From: Pyrocephalus nanus
Lineage: Eukaryota > Chordata > Aves > Passeriformes > Tyrannidae
DNA: 64,000 bases
Reading direction: 5' to 3'
Assembly (NCBI GenBank): GCA_038380795.1
Contig: CM076261.1
Span: 14,123,226 to 14,187,225, forward strand
The notes beneath the pieces are model-generated. The model ran no database searches. It was not told where the DNA came from and worked only from the letters and a program-made list of their open reading frames with translations. Both the position numbers and the translations under genes were made by a program. Shown here piece after piece: positions 13,561 to 25,852 of the stretch (positions are counted from its first letter, which is position 1; every line of letters starts with the position of its first letter).

Positions 13561-15186
13561 AAGTGGTAGCTCTTGACAGAGAGGAAAATCTGCGACTGTG
13601 TATGTCAACGGTAAAATTACAATCTCTTCTGTGAATGAGCACTCCTCAGTTTCAATCTTCTGCTTTAAGAAGAAGCAAGGAACCCCTGAGGGTGTCTGCC
13701 TGATGATTTGCACCGAGAAATTAATCATGCCCTGAAATTGCAGCTAAGCAGTGTGCAGGGAATTCCTAACCTATAGCTCCTTATTTCAAATGAGAAATTT
13801 ATACTAAGCCTGAAATACTCGTGTTTAATGGTCTTTTTCCTGACTTCACGGAGCAATGAGAGCAGAAAGCTGAAAAGGGTATTGCATTAAAATTACCAGA
13901 AATCAGAGCAGGAACAAGTTTGGGGCTGTAAGGGAGCACCTATTCTGCAAGACAGTGAAAAGGACCATAGAAATTCCTCCAGAAGATACTAACACTAAAT
14001 CTTACATGGATCTGATACACTGGGGAGCTGCTATTATTTCTCTTTAGGTCACCCTACCCATTGATTATGACTGTGTTGTATAAACCAGGAATGAAAGTAG
14101 AGCCAGAAGATTTGTACCTTCTTTTATATGGCTTACAACGGAAGGCCCAATGGTGAGGGAATGATGGCATGTCATCAGTTCTGTCTGCTACTTTCAAGAA
14201 AGATGAGCATAACAACTAAAGAGAACTGAAAAACCCTTAAATCCAATATGCACCCACAGGAGAAAAAGAAAAAAAAAAGAGATTAAGTCTCGCCTTTCTT
14301 AGTATAAGAAACGAGTCCCACATGTACAGAAAATCTCTTGTTAGACAGCTAACTAGCAAAAGAATGGTCAGTACCAATCAGTACAGCATGAAGAGAAGAG
14401 GGGAATAACAAAAGAAGAATATTTATTTCTAATAAAATATCTAATTATATGACATTATGATGTTTATTAGAAAACAGTTCCATGCACTACTTCTAATAAA
14501 TACTGTCCTTAATGGAATAAAACTTCAGCCTTCATGGAGTTATGTAGTTACTTTAGCATCTTCCCTTTTTTTTGTGAGTGGCAAGGTTGAAAATACAGAT
14601 TTTGAAATTATTAATGTGGGAAAATGCATCTTAGTTGTAAAGTGATTTCAGAAAGTGTAGCTTCTAAAGTATCAGGAAAGATATTTGCAGTTCTCTTTCT
14701 TGAGTTCAAAAAGTTGGTGGTAGTTGCAAAAAATAGCATGTAATCAAGCTCATGCCACTTTTCAGCATTTTGCCAAGAATACAAACATTTCTACCAGGGA
14801 CATATTGAACTTGACGGTGTGGGAGTTCTACAAGAAATGAAAGAGCTCATTTCTTTGGAGCCTTTCCTAAGCTAGCCCTCACCTTGAACTCATTTAAGCC
14901 AACAGCTTCAAGGGAAAAAGCTTTTTGTCTCATCTACTAAATCAAGTTATCAACAGAAAGGTATTTTGATCAGTAGCTCCCAAGTGTTTCCCATACATTA
15001 TTTACAATAATGCCAAGCAAAATAGAACACCCTTTTCCAAAAAAAAAATACTACATATCTGTTCCTGAAATTACTTCAGATATTTGCATGCATTATCTCA
15101 TTGTTACATATACAAAAACGGAGAAAGAAGAAATATTCATTTGATGTGAAACATTCTTTTGTCTACCCATAATAGAAGTTTGTGAC
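13560..15186. other. non-coding stretch without recognisable repeats
   Basis: AT-rich unique sequence with only short random frames. Nothing specific was seen before the first CR1 at about 15.19 kb. Confidence 0.65.
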
Positions 15187-15610
15187 CTGGTCACAGAATA
15201 ACAGAATATGCTGAGTTGGAAGGGATTCATAGATATCACTGAGTCCAGCTCTGTCCCTGCCCAGAATGATCCCCAAGAGTCACACCATGTGCTTGAGAGC
15301 ACTGTCCAAATGCTTCTTGAACTCTGTCAGGCTTGGTGCTGTGACCACTTCCCTGGGGAGCCTGTTCCGGTGCCCAACTACCCTTTGGGTGAAGAAACTT
15401 TTTCTAATATCCAACCTAAACCTCCCCTAATACAACTTCAGGCCATTCTCTTGGGTCCTATCACTGGTCACCACAGAGAAGAGAACAGTGTCTGCCCCTC
15501 CTCTTCCCCGCATGAGGAAGTTGAAGACTGCAGTGAGGTCTCCTCTCATTCTCCTCCAGGCTAAACAGACCAAGTGACCTCAGCCACTCCTCATAGTACT
15601 TCCAGCCAAG
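15187..15610 (-). mobile_element. CR1 LINE fragment, 5'-truncated
   Basis: Inserted in minus orientation: the plus strand starts with tcacagaataacagaata, the antisense of the CR1 3' tail. It continues with the standard antisense 3' UTR (ctgagttggaagggatt, cttggtgctgtgaccacttc, cctccaggctaaacag). About 420 bp of the 3' region remain. The open frame at 15208-15564 is antisense noise. Confidence 0.93.
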
Positions 15611-16673
15611 GTGCAGAAGACTGAATCCTCATTTTGCCATTTAAATCAGTGAACTGTGTCTTCATGCATTATTTGGCTTGTAAAAAACAATTTTACTTAA
15701 AATTGCAAACAAATGCGATTTAACAAATCTGATTATATATTCTACAAACACACCTTTGACATATAATGTGAGGGTAGAGAAAGTGTAGTCTTCTCTACCC
15801 ACCCAGTAATGACCTCCATATTAACCATAAGTTGTGGATAAATCAACTGAGGTATATCCACCCTGTATGAAAGCAGTTCTTGTGTTAAATGTCACCATCA
15901 GCATGACTAAAAGAATGCTTTATAAATTCAAACCCGTATTTAATTCTCTATCCTATCAGGACACCATGGCCTATTACCTTGTAGCTACAAGCTATGGCCA
16001 AGACTATATAACTGTATGTTAAAAACATGCACAACATTCTCAAGTATACACAGTACAAAGAAAAATTATGTAAGAAATTAGATTTTAATCACAGAGATAC
16101 TTAAACTTCATTTCTTGTCCCAGAGTCCTAGCATCTCTCATATCAACCAAGGCAGTTGTGTTTTTCCCTGCATGGGAAGATTCATCATAAGTTTTTATCA
16201 GGTGACAGTTCTCAATTTCAAAAGGTCTCCCTTCACTTGAATGTGAGGACTATAGATGGAGGATTTTGCATGACCTATTCTCATATTCTCATAGAATGTT
16301 AGAAATGTTTTACATATTGAAAGAAGTGTAAGAAAATTTTGGGTTCTTCATATAAAAATGTCAGAACAACCCAAGATGCATTCTGTTTTGAGACATGAAA
16401 TTTTATTTTCTTTCATAAAATATCTTTAATTGCTAATGAAATATTTAATAATTTAAACAGTGAAAGTACGGCATTAAAAAAAGAATAAGACAGGATTTTT
16501 GCAATCATAGAGCTCCGATTTAATACCATTTAATATGAGTTTTGATCTCTGAATGTTGTATCGTAACATTCACAGATATTTTTATCCAAACATTTTATCT
16601 ACAGGTATGCAAACTTATTGAACAACTGTCAAAACTTGTCTTCCATAACATTTTTGTGTGACAGTAATTTTAC
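15611..16673. other. non-coding stretch between two CR1 copies
   Basis: AT-rich unique sequence; nothing recognised. Confidence 0.6.
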
Positions 16674-17096
16674 TAGAAGGGCAGTGAAGCTGGTGAAGGG
16701 CCTGGAGCACAAGTTGGTGAGCAAGCTGCAGTTGTTTACCCTGGGGAAAAGGAGGCTCAGGGAGGACCTTATCACTCTACAAATACCTGGAAGGAGGTTG
16801 TAGCCAGGTGGGAGTTGGTTTCTTCTCTCGGGCAACTAGTGACAGGATGAGAGGACATAGTCTTAAGCTTCATTAGGGGAGGTTTAGGTTGGATATCAGG
16901 AGGAACTTCTCCACAGAAAGGGAGATTTAATATTGGGATGGACTACCCAGGGAGGTGATAGAGTCTCCTCCACTGTCTCTGGAGGTGTTAAAGACTGAAC
17001 ACAGCACTCAGTGCCCTTGTCTAATTGACGTGGTCGTGTCCGGTCATAGGTTGGACTCGATCATCTCAGAGGTCTTTTCCAACCTAATTGATTCAG
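16674..17096 (+). mobile_element. CR1 LINE fragment, 3' region
   Basis: Sense orientation. It runs from the end of ORF2 (gtgaagggcctggagcacaag, ctcagggaggacctt) through the 3' UTR (aggttggatatcaggagga, ttggactcgatcatctcaga) and ends near ggtcttttccaacctaattg. It is older than the 32.7 kb copy, as the terminal 8-mer repeats are degraded. Confidence 0.92.
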
Positions 17097-18223
17097 TGAA
17101 GTACAACCCTGTACACCTTATAGCGATGAATAAACATAAATATTACATAGCATTCTTGTTGTACAAGAGCTCTTGCATGTGGTTGTACAGTGATATTTAA
17201 ATGCAGTCTCCCAAGACAAGTTTGTAATGCCAGTACTTTACACACTCTACCAGAAATGGTTGCCTTTCAGTGAAATGGCTTCTACTTAGCAACATGCCAC
17301 CATATTCTGTTTAAGCCCTCTTATATCATGGAATTTCAGCTCTAGGAGGAGAGAAGAATAATAATTTGTAAGATTATATTTATTTTGCAATGCCTTTTTT
17401 TTTCTAACATCATATTCTGATTCTGTCATTGGTCTGCGTGACCAATACATTTTCAGGTCATTCAGTTTTGCTTGGGAGAATTTAGAGATAGAGATATCAT
17501 ATCAGTTGGAACAAAAAATAGTGCAAATAGCTCATTTTTTCTAAATATATACCAATCAGAAATGTTCAGATAATGTGCATGCAGTCACCTATGTGTTTTA
17601 CAGGTTCCAGTTTTCAAGATTTGGTTCATCCTCAGAAGGATGTTCATCAGCTCTGCTATTCTCTGCATTTCTTCTTCAGAGAGTAACAGCTTCTAACTAG
17701 ATAAATGATGACAGTAACCCAGTGTGCCTTCCAAAGACTACACATTTTTTGTCTAAAAAGAAAAGGCATTTGTATGAAAAAAATATGTAAGAAACAAATA
17801 CGTGTTTCTTTTATACGTAGCATTCAACATTGCCCACCTTAGGTATTTTCCACTCTTTTATATGTAACGCTCGACACTGCTTGCATGTCTAAATTTTGGG
17901 CACTTTTCACTCCTACAAACTCACAACTTGATCTTATAAATAAGAAAAGCATATTTTAAAAAATATAACTCCTAGAGAGCAGAATTAAAGACTTAATTTA
18001 TTCTCTTCCACTTGCAAAAATGTACGTGGCCACCAAATATCCTCTTTCTGAACCTCCCAACTGAGTTCAGAAATTGAAGAGTTTACATGAAATTTATAAC
18101 TAAAACATTGCTATAAATGTAGCATACTTGCAAGTTTCATTACAGGAGATCCCTTCAGGATAATGGCTTCTATATATATAATCCTCAAAGAAGTTTATGT
18201 ATGTTAGACAACAGATACCACAT

Positions 18224-18250
<27 letters not shown>
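18224..18250. repeat. (TA)n microsatellite
   Basis: About 13 uninterrupted TA units. Confidence 0.95.
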
Positions 18251-18257
<7 letters not shown>

Positions 18258-19936
18258 GTATAATACAGATATGGCCTATCTCATAATATATAGAGATACA
18301 CATAGATATTATGTAAATATTAGATACTATAAGTGTATATATTAGGAACATATCGGTATTATGTGTTAGTTCCATGTGAGAGTCAGGAAGAACTGGTGGT
18401 GTTAAACTGTATTTTTGCATTGATTTTCTTGCTGCAGCTGAGATGTTGCTATACAATGTCACAGAAAGTGAAATTCAAAACTGAGATACAGAATTTTTAT
18501 TTTCAGAAGACAAAATCTTAAAATAGGACTTTGAAATACAACAAAGAGTTGCCACAGCCTTCAACTGCTTTACCTCATTCATTGCTTCACTAGTTAATTC
18601 AGCTAGATTTCAAAGCAGACCTTCCAGTTCTAATTGGAAAACAAAGTTATACTGAATCACATGCTTTTACTGATGCATGATAATTTGTATTAACAGAGAA
18701 GACTCTGACATTTCTGAAAACAATCCACTGAAATAAAAATATATGGCATAGATAGAAGATCACATTAATAATGATTTCATTTAGTTCTGAGTTTAGCATT
18801 TCAGAATACAAATCAGGTATGAAAGCAATGCTGTAGAAGACCATCTCATTAATGATGGTCTGAAACATGGAAGGAAATCTACAACTCTATTGCTCATATG
18901 TTACTTTGTCTCAGGTTTTTTTTGCTTTTTTTTTTTAATTCTACTTGAAAGAGTCATACTTTCTTTTTTTTTGAGAAAGCAACTGCTCTGCAAACAGGCT
19001 TCTGTACCTTTTCTCAATCTGCACACTACAAAAATAGGAATGTAAAAACTGCTACTTGCTTTAGAATGCTTGTCCATAATACAGAGTTGTAACTGTCCTT
19101 GTAGGTAGCAAACCCATCTAGATTCAGGCCTTTTAAAATTAATTTTTTTTCTGAAATAAATAAATCTGTGATGCAACCAAGACACTATAGCTTTAGATAG
19201 TTGAAAAAATGTGCTTGGTCAGTTTAACAGGCTCATTCCAGCTCAGCGTATGGCTGATGAGAACATTGATGACGTTTGAGAGACCAAAAATACCTAAGTC
19301 TTAGTCTCCCTCATAGGATACCAATAAGGATTTCTGTTTGTTGATGATTCAGTTATGTATTTCTTTCAGCTTTTATTTGTGTAATGGTTTTGTTTCACTT
19401 TTCCTTCATCAGAGTTCATAATTTTCACCAATAATTAGACTAATGCACTGATGACATTTTTTGTCAAACATTTTAAAGGGAATTTTCTGGATCTGGCTGT
19501 AGAACTTCATTTATTTGAAATGGGAGAGACAGGAATTCCTATCCAAAGAAACACTTACAATCCAATCCCAACCGACAAAAATGGTATTTCATCTAAGGTG
19601 GACATAGAGAAAATCCAAAGTGGTCCATAGCTGAGGAAATGTTGTCTAGGAAGATGTACATCCATCTAAGGAGTTCACATCCTTGATGTGAATTACAGAC
19701 ACCTCACTTCAGTCTCAGCTCTGTGCTGCTGTACATTTCAGCTCCACTACTTACAACAAAATTTCACACCCCTTTAGCTTTCTCAGGTCTGTGAAGATTT
19801 CTGTTCTTGCCTCATTAGAAACAGCTCTGAATAGCAATCTTTGTCTCCTTTGAAAAGAAACATAGCCAGTGCAGATCCAGTCACTGTGCATCATTACAGC
19901 ATTATGTTGTTCTCTTCCAGAACCTAAGGCTTTTAT

Positions 19937-20108
19937 CAAAAAAACCAAACCAAAACAAAGCAAAACAAAAACAAAACAAAAAAACCAAACCAAAACAAAA
20001 CAAAAAACACACACACACAAAAAAAACCAAAAACAAACAAACAAACAAAAAACACAAAAAAAACCCACAAAAACCAAACAAACAAAAAAAAGCAACCAAC
20101 AAAAAAAG
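19937..20108. repeat. A/C-rich low-complexity tract
   Basis: About 170 bp of AAAC, AAACC and ACAC units with almost no G or T on the plus strand. It contains a short (CA)n and an (AAAC)n array. Strong strand asymmetry is its only notable property. Confidence 0.93.
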
Positions 20109-21244
20109 ATTTTGGCTGCTACAACTGTAGTGATAGCCTCACAAACCATGGCAATAGGTGCAATGGCAGCTCTCCACTACTTTTAAACAATGGCATTATG
20201 AGGTATGACTGATCTCACTCATCTCAGTGGCTGCTAAACTGGATGTCCCTGAAAACACTTGTGACATGTCACTACTTCTTTTAGACCTCATTAAAGCAGG
20301 TAGGAAAGGAGATGAAACTTTACCTGTTGAACACTTGCACAGTCCACTGTGAAGGAAAGCTCATTTGGGCTGAATAAAGGCATCTGGGAACACCAGTATT
20401 TGTCTCTCCTTAAATCAGGAACTCAGAGAATTCAGTTAATGTCTGAGATTCTCAAGGGAACAGAGGGAGGAAGTTATTGAGGCAAAGTTTACATATTCAG
20501 TGTCAGAGCTTGAGAGCCAAAACCAGGGCTTAGGGAGTGTATGTCACCGTATCTGGAACAGTTACTGGCTTTGCTTTTAACAGCTTCATTAGAAGAAGAA
20601 TATAAAATGAACTTCCTTTCCTGAGCTAAATCTTTGGCTTATATTACTGTTCAGACATTCCCTGTTCTCCTAGGAAGTATTGTGACAGGTGAGAGACATG
20701 TTTTTGCAAAGTAGCTTGCTGAACTGTTTCGAAGGATCTTGATATATGTTTGGACCATGCCTCTAGGAGACCACATAATCCTTTGATCCATTAATTTGAT
20801 TTAACCAGAATTCTGAGAGTAGTAGACCCAGGTAATCTTTCACTGTAACACCTAACATGCTTTACTGCATGTGACTGCATAGAAGAATAGTGGTTGCTGT
20901 AGGCACATGCAAAAAAGATGACACAGAAGCAGTCATTCACATGACTTTGTACTTTTCCTTCCAGGGAATTGTTAAAATACTCAGTATAGAAAGTAACTGT
21001 ACTAAATTTCAGACATTTACATCAGGGACTTTGAGGCAGACTTAGCATTTCCAGTTCTAATACTGAAGCTTTCACAAGGGATTTCACATCTGAAGCTTTT
21101 TTGATGCATTGGACTAAATAACACCAAACTCAGTTTAAATTAAACAATGAAGCAGAGCTCTGATACACTTTTGCCAAATGCAAGAATAATATGTGGGTTT
21201 AATATAAAATTCACATTGCAAATAATTTCTTTAAGTAGCAATTG

Positions 21245-21280
21245 ATATATATATATATATATATTATATGATATATATAT
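21245..21280. repeat. (TA)n microsatellite
   Basis: TA units interrupted by ttatatga. Confidence 0.92.
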
Positions 21281-22079
21281 TTTAGAGAAATTAATGTGCG
21301 GATAGCCTGAACTGAAAGCCTCAGGCCTAGAAAGTCTTAGCCTATGTTTTACTTGAGGCATAGGAACATTCCCGCTGTGCTTTGCTCTTTATGTACATAA
21401 ACCTTTTGTAGGCCTGAAGCCACAGCACAGGGGGAAAAAATACCGAAAGAATTTCAGAGCATTTCTTTTCATGACTTTGTGCTTGTGATGCTCTTGAATC
21501 TGTATCATTATTACTTTATTGTGTTTTGTCATTGTGGTGACAAAAGGGATTTTAGTGCAACTCTGAAGAGACGGTTGTGCCACGGACATGTCTTTCAGAT
21601 GTCAATTCTGTTCTGTAAAAAGGCAGAAACCACTTCTGGAGATAAGTTTTGCAAAGACTGCAAAGCGTCTGGCCTCTGTAACTGTCACTTTTCCAGAGCA
21701 AAAAACATTTCTTTATATCTTTTACAGCTCTTCTTAAAAGTTGCATGTGCCAGTGACAGATATGTTCAAGATACTTATATGCTTTTATCTATGTAGAAGT
21801 TTACACCAGAGTAAAGAAAATAATATAGTTATTTCCATTTGGAGAAAGGGGACGTATGACTGAGAACAGCTTCACAACCACACTTGAGTTTCTCAGCTTT
21901 CATTGAAAAGACAGAGACTGAGGTCATGTGTTCTGAGACCTCAGCACTGAGCAAAGCATGTGTACCCCCTTTCCAGTTGCCTGTGGCATGAGAGCTATGA
22001 CAAGCCTTCACTTTACCAAAAATCACCATATGCAGCTTCCTTACAGCTGCAGTCAGACAAGGATTATGTAAGATAATAT

Positions 22080-22405
22080 CCAAGTACTTAAAAGGGTCCT
22101 GCAAGAAAGCTGGAGAGGAACTTTTTACAAGGGCAGATAGTGATAGGAGGAATAGATTTAAGCTGAAAAAGGGTAGGTTTCGATCAGATAGCAGGAAGAA
22201 ATTCTTTACTGTGAGGATGGTGAGGCACTGGTACAGGTTGCTGAGGGAAACTGTAGATGCTCCATGCCTGATAATGTTCAAGTCCAGGTTGGGCAGGGCT
22301 TTGAGCAACTTGGCCTAGTGAGAGGTGTCCCTGGCCATGGCAGATGGGGCAGAATGAGATGATCTTTAAGCTCCCTTCCAACCCAAACCTATGTGATTCT
22401 ATGAT
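22080..22405 (+). mobile_element. CR1 LINE 3' fragment
   Basis: Sense orientation, about 325 bp of 3' UTR. It begins near ccaagtacttaaaagggtcc and includes gcaagaaagctggagagg and ggttgggcagggctttgag. It ends ctcccttccaacccaaac followed by gtgattctatgata, the CR1 tail. Confidence 0.95.
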
Positions 22406-25400
22406 AATACGGGGCAGGGTTGCTTGTGGAAGAGCACCAATAATGATTTACCTAACAAAGTGTCTCTCTGTGCACTGTCTGTACATACAGAACAAGTTTT
22501 AATTTTTTTTTTTCTCTCATTGGCTTTCTCTGTTTCTGTTTCTGAAAGACTTGATGGCATTTCATAGCTTACAATATGTAGGACTTAACTTTGAATTTAA
22601 ATCTACATCAGTACTGTGTTTTCAGGACAGGTTTAAGTCCATGACTGTATCAAAATCTGCTTCCCATCCACCCTATCCAGTTACTAGTATTTAAGGACTT
22701 GGCTGCTCACTGGATTTTAGTTCTAGAAACACAATAGTCAGAGCAAATTCAGCAGGTTGTGCTGGGCACTGGAAGACAGTGCTGCCAATCTGGTGAGTCA
22801 TAGCTAGGAGTCAGGGATTTCACCTTTCAGGATCAATCTCAAAAAAATAAGAACAAACTGTGCTCAAAAAAGCAATATGTAAATATGTAAATAATTTCTG
22901 TTTGAAAGCAGACTGAAAAATGAGAAGAACAAAAAGTAATGTATCACTGTCAATTTTTTTAAGGAAATAATTCTTGAACTACCAGAAATTATGAACTCAC
23001 TGCAAACAATCACAAGTCGGTAGCTTGTGGTTACACAATATGCTCATTACTGGTTTTTAAGTGTAATGTAACTTACTTACATGTAGCTTAAGAACAAACA
23101 ATAAAGGCTATAAATAACCCACAAACATTACTTCCCAGTGATATTTAGGCTGAAGAATAAACCCCTCTATTTCCTCCCATTATTTTTTCCCACATACAAG
23201 TTGGAATTTGTGTGAAGATTCATGCAAATGAATATCAGTTTTCAAATATGAAAATGTGCCCATTTTTTCTCCATTTTGTACTGTCTCCACCTGGAACACA
23301 ATTGCTGCTAGTCATATCTCTCCTGTCCAACTGCTTCATTCTGACAGTTTGCATCATCTTTCTTTTATTGATTTTTGCCAGCTGTATTCAGGGGAATTAC
23401 CTCAGAATGCCATAAATATTCTTTATTAGTATCCCATGGCTTCTCACAGGGATTAAAAAAAACAAGGTAAATTATGTTGTTATGCTCTCATTTTATAAAA
23501 GTAAGCAGAGAAATGCACAATTGAATTCCAATTCATCTTGAAGCCTAAACAATGTTTTTTTTGACTCATGATGACACCTTTAATCAATACTATCCTCAGC
23601 AATCAACATAAAATATAAACTGGATAACTCCAGTGTCAGTATGCAAAAGGAAGCTGCCTGAAGAAGAACAATAGGCTTGTATCAAAAGGCATACAAAGAT
23701 TTAAAGGATATGGCCTAAGTTCAAATTCAGTTAATCAGTTCATCACATGCTGAACATTAGGAAAGAAAGTCTCACTAAACAACAAAAAAGCTTAAAAGCT
23801 AATTGAGTGGATCTGGGCTCACATTCGACTCCTTCAAACACTCTTGGAGCTCCTTGGTGTCCTTGGGATATATCTTATATTCATTCATCCATCCATCTGT
23901 CCATCTTATAGCTGACACACCTTCAACCCTTAAACCATGACGACTGAATCATCATACTCTGTGACTGATCCTGTGTGAGATACACCTCCCTTCCTATGTG
24001 TGCTCTCACCCACTGTTCTTGAGTGAAAGTAACATGTTCTCCAACCTCTTTTCACTGCATCACCCTACAAATATAAACAGGCCACTGGGGGAAAAAAATG
24101 TATTTCACTGGGGTTGGAGAGGTAGTGTTGGTGTTTGGAGCAGCAAAAACATTTTGAGCACCATTTGTATATAACTATCGTAGTTTGTGAAGAGTTTCTG
24201 TGAGTGCACTAGGCTTCAACATTTCTACATTTTGAATAATAAAAATGCCGTCCAGTACAATGAGAAATAAAGAATACTTGAAGGCCTCTGGAAGATTTCT
24301 TGAATTTTTCTTTCATTGATTTATCTATTTTACTCTTAAACTTTTACTGTTTCTCATCCCATTTTTAACACACTATTTATCTAAGCAAAGATCTATCTAT
24401 CTATCTATGTTTATCACTGTATGTCTTTATGATTGTCTTACAAGCAGACCCCCTTTTGAGAGCTCCATGCTCCTATACAGAAAAAAAAGTCATTAGGCAG
24501 ATAATCATACAACACCTGGAAACTTCATGTCAAACACAGTGGTGTATTATAGAGGCTTCACCCTCCTGTCAGTGTCATAAAATCCCATAGTATCATATTG
24601 ATATTTATGTTTGAGTTGTTAGATAATGAAGATCAAGTTCTGTGCAGAAGAACAAAGCATGAAGCTTTTCATACAAATTATTGTAGGTGATAATATTTAC
24701 CTTCAGATCCTCCAAAAGAGAAAAATTCTTTCAATTTTTTTCAGTATCTTTCAAGTGGACAGAACATTAAAGGCTTGGTCTTTCTGATTTTCAAGTAATT
24801 TAGATGCCAGAATAGTTTGAAGGTAGAAGGGAAGAGGCTGTGTTGAAAAAGAAAAACAAACCAAAGAGGTTTTGGTCATGCACAAGCCTAGAAATAGAGA
24901 AAGAGTCTTTTGAAAGCTGATCATGCACTGAATCATCACTCATTTACTAGTTCACATTTTTTTGTATTGTCAGAAGGAATATTGACTCATAAGGGTACAG
25001 GAAATTTATACAAATGTTAAATACATCTTTCATACAATCACTTGAAATTTTCACATGAAATGAAATTGAGTTTCAGAATTTTTAGAGGATTTTATGCCAT
25101 TAAATAAAAGTTTCCACAGGGATCATTTCTGAAAAAGCTTTTTCTACTCCAAAACCTATTAAATCTACCTTTCTCTTTCAGAAAGTTGGTCAAATTCACT
25201 GAAGCAGAAGCATACTTCACTGCATATAATCCAGTTTAGCCCAGGATCACACTGAAATCTCTAGCCCTCCTTTGCAGATGGGCAGCTTCACATACCTGAT
25301 GAAATAACTAACATATAGGAAAGTTAATTGGATAAGTCATACATAAATTCAAGCCCTGCTCAGAGTATTAAAGGCATCCCTCACTATAATACTAACATTT

Positions 25401-25770
25401 CAAAAAATTAAAAACTCCAGTGATTTGGAGTTGAAACATCTTTTCTTTCTAATCCTTGGAAAATTCTGCCAATCACCACACATTCTTAGGTATCTAACTA
25501 TTAATTTTAACTTTAAGAAGTCATGATGGATGTCTAAAAATTAAAGATAATCAAAGTGCAAGCACTAGTTTGTAATATGCAAATCTGACACTGGTCCACT
25601 GTGGTTCTTTTTAGGATTTCTTTTACAAGTGACTTGTTAAAAGTGACACAGACTTTTTCTTGCTTCAGAGCATAAACTTAGTATTGTCATTCTCCTGAGA
25701 CTTAATGTTTTTTTCAGAGAAACGGGTGTCTGGATATATCAAAAGACTGACCATGAGGTTTCAGCCAGTT
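22406..25770. other. AT-rich non-coding stretch
   Basis: Unique AT-rich DNA. The only repeat noted is a short (ATCT)n at 24391-24408. The hydrophobic open frame at 23212-23415 has no supporting homology or splice context. Confidence 0.6.
24391..24408. repeat. (ATCT)n tetranucleotide microsatellite
   Basis: Four to five units in tandem. Confidence 0.9.
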
Positions 25771-25771
25771 C

Positions 25772-25852
25772 TGAGGATTAGTGTTATTTTGGGGTTTAGA
25801 TTGGATGACTTTAAAGGTCCCCTCCAATCCAAACGATTCTATGATTCTAAGG
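25772..25852 (+). mobile_element. short CR1 3' end
   Basis: Only the last 80 bp or so of a sense CR1: ttagattggatgactttaa, ggtcccctccaatccaaac, then gattctatgattctaag. It was probably heavily 5'-truncated at insertion. Confidence 0.88.

Larger units (their letters stand above)
17097..22079. other. AT-rich gene desert with simple repeats
   Basis: No coding feature is supported. It contains (TA)n at 18224-18250 and 21245-21280 and the A/C-rich tract at 19937-20108. Open frames such as 19751-20149 are translations of those tracts. Confidence 0.65.

Noticed and set aside
15208..15564. 118-codon plus-strand frame, and similar ones at 36805-37295
   Set aside because: Antisense translations of CR1 3' regions.
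19751..20149. 132-codon frame with Phe/Cys/Val hydrophobic runs, and the Lys/Thr-rich frame opposite
   Set aside because: Both are translations of the A/C-rich low-complexity tract.
23212..23415. 67-codon hydrophobic frame resembling a small membrane protein
   Set aside because: Low-complexity Leu/Ile/Phe from a T-rich stretch; no start context, homology or neighbours.
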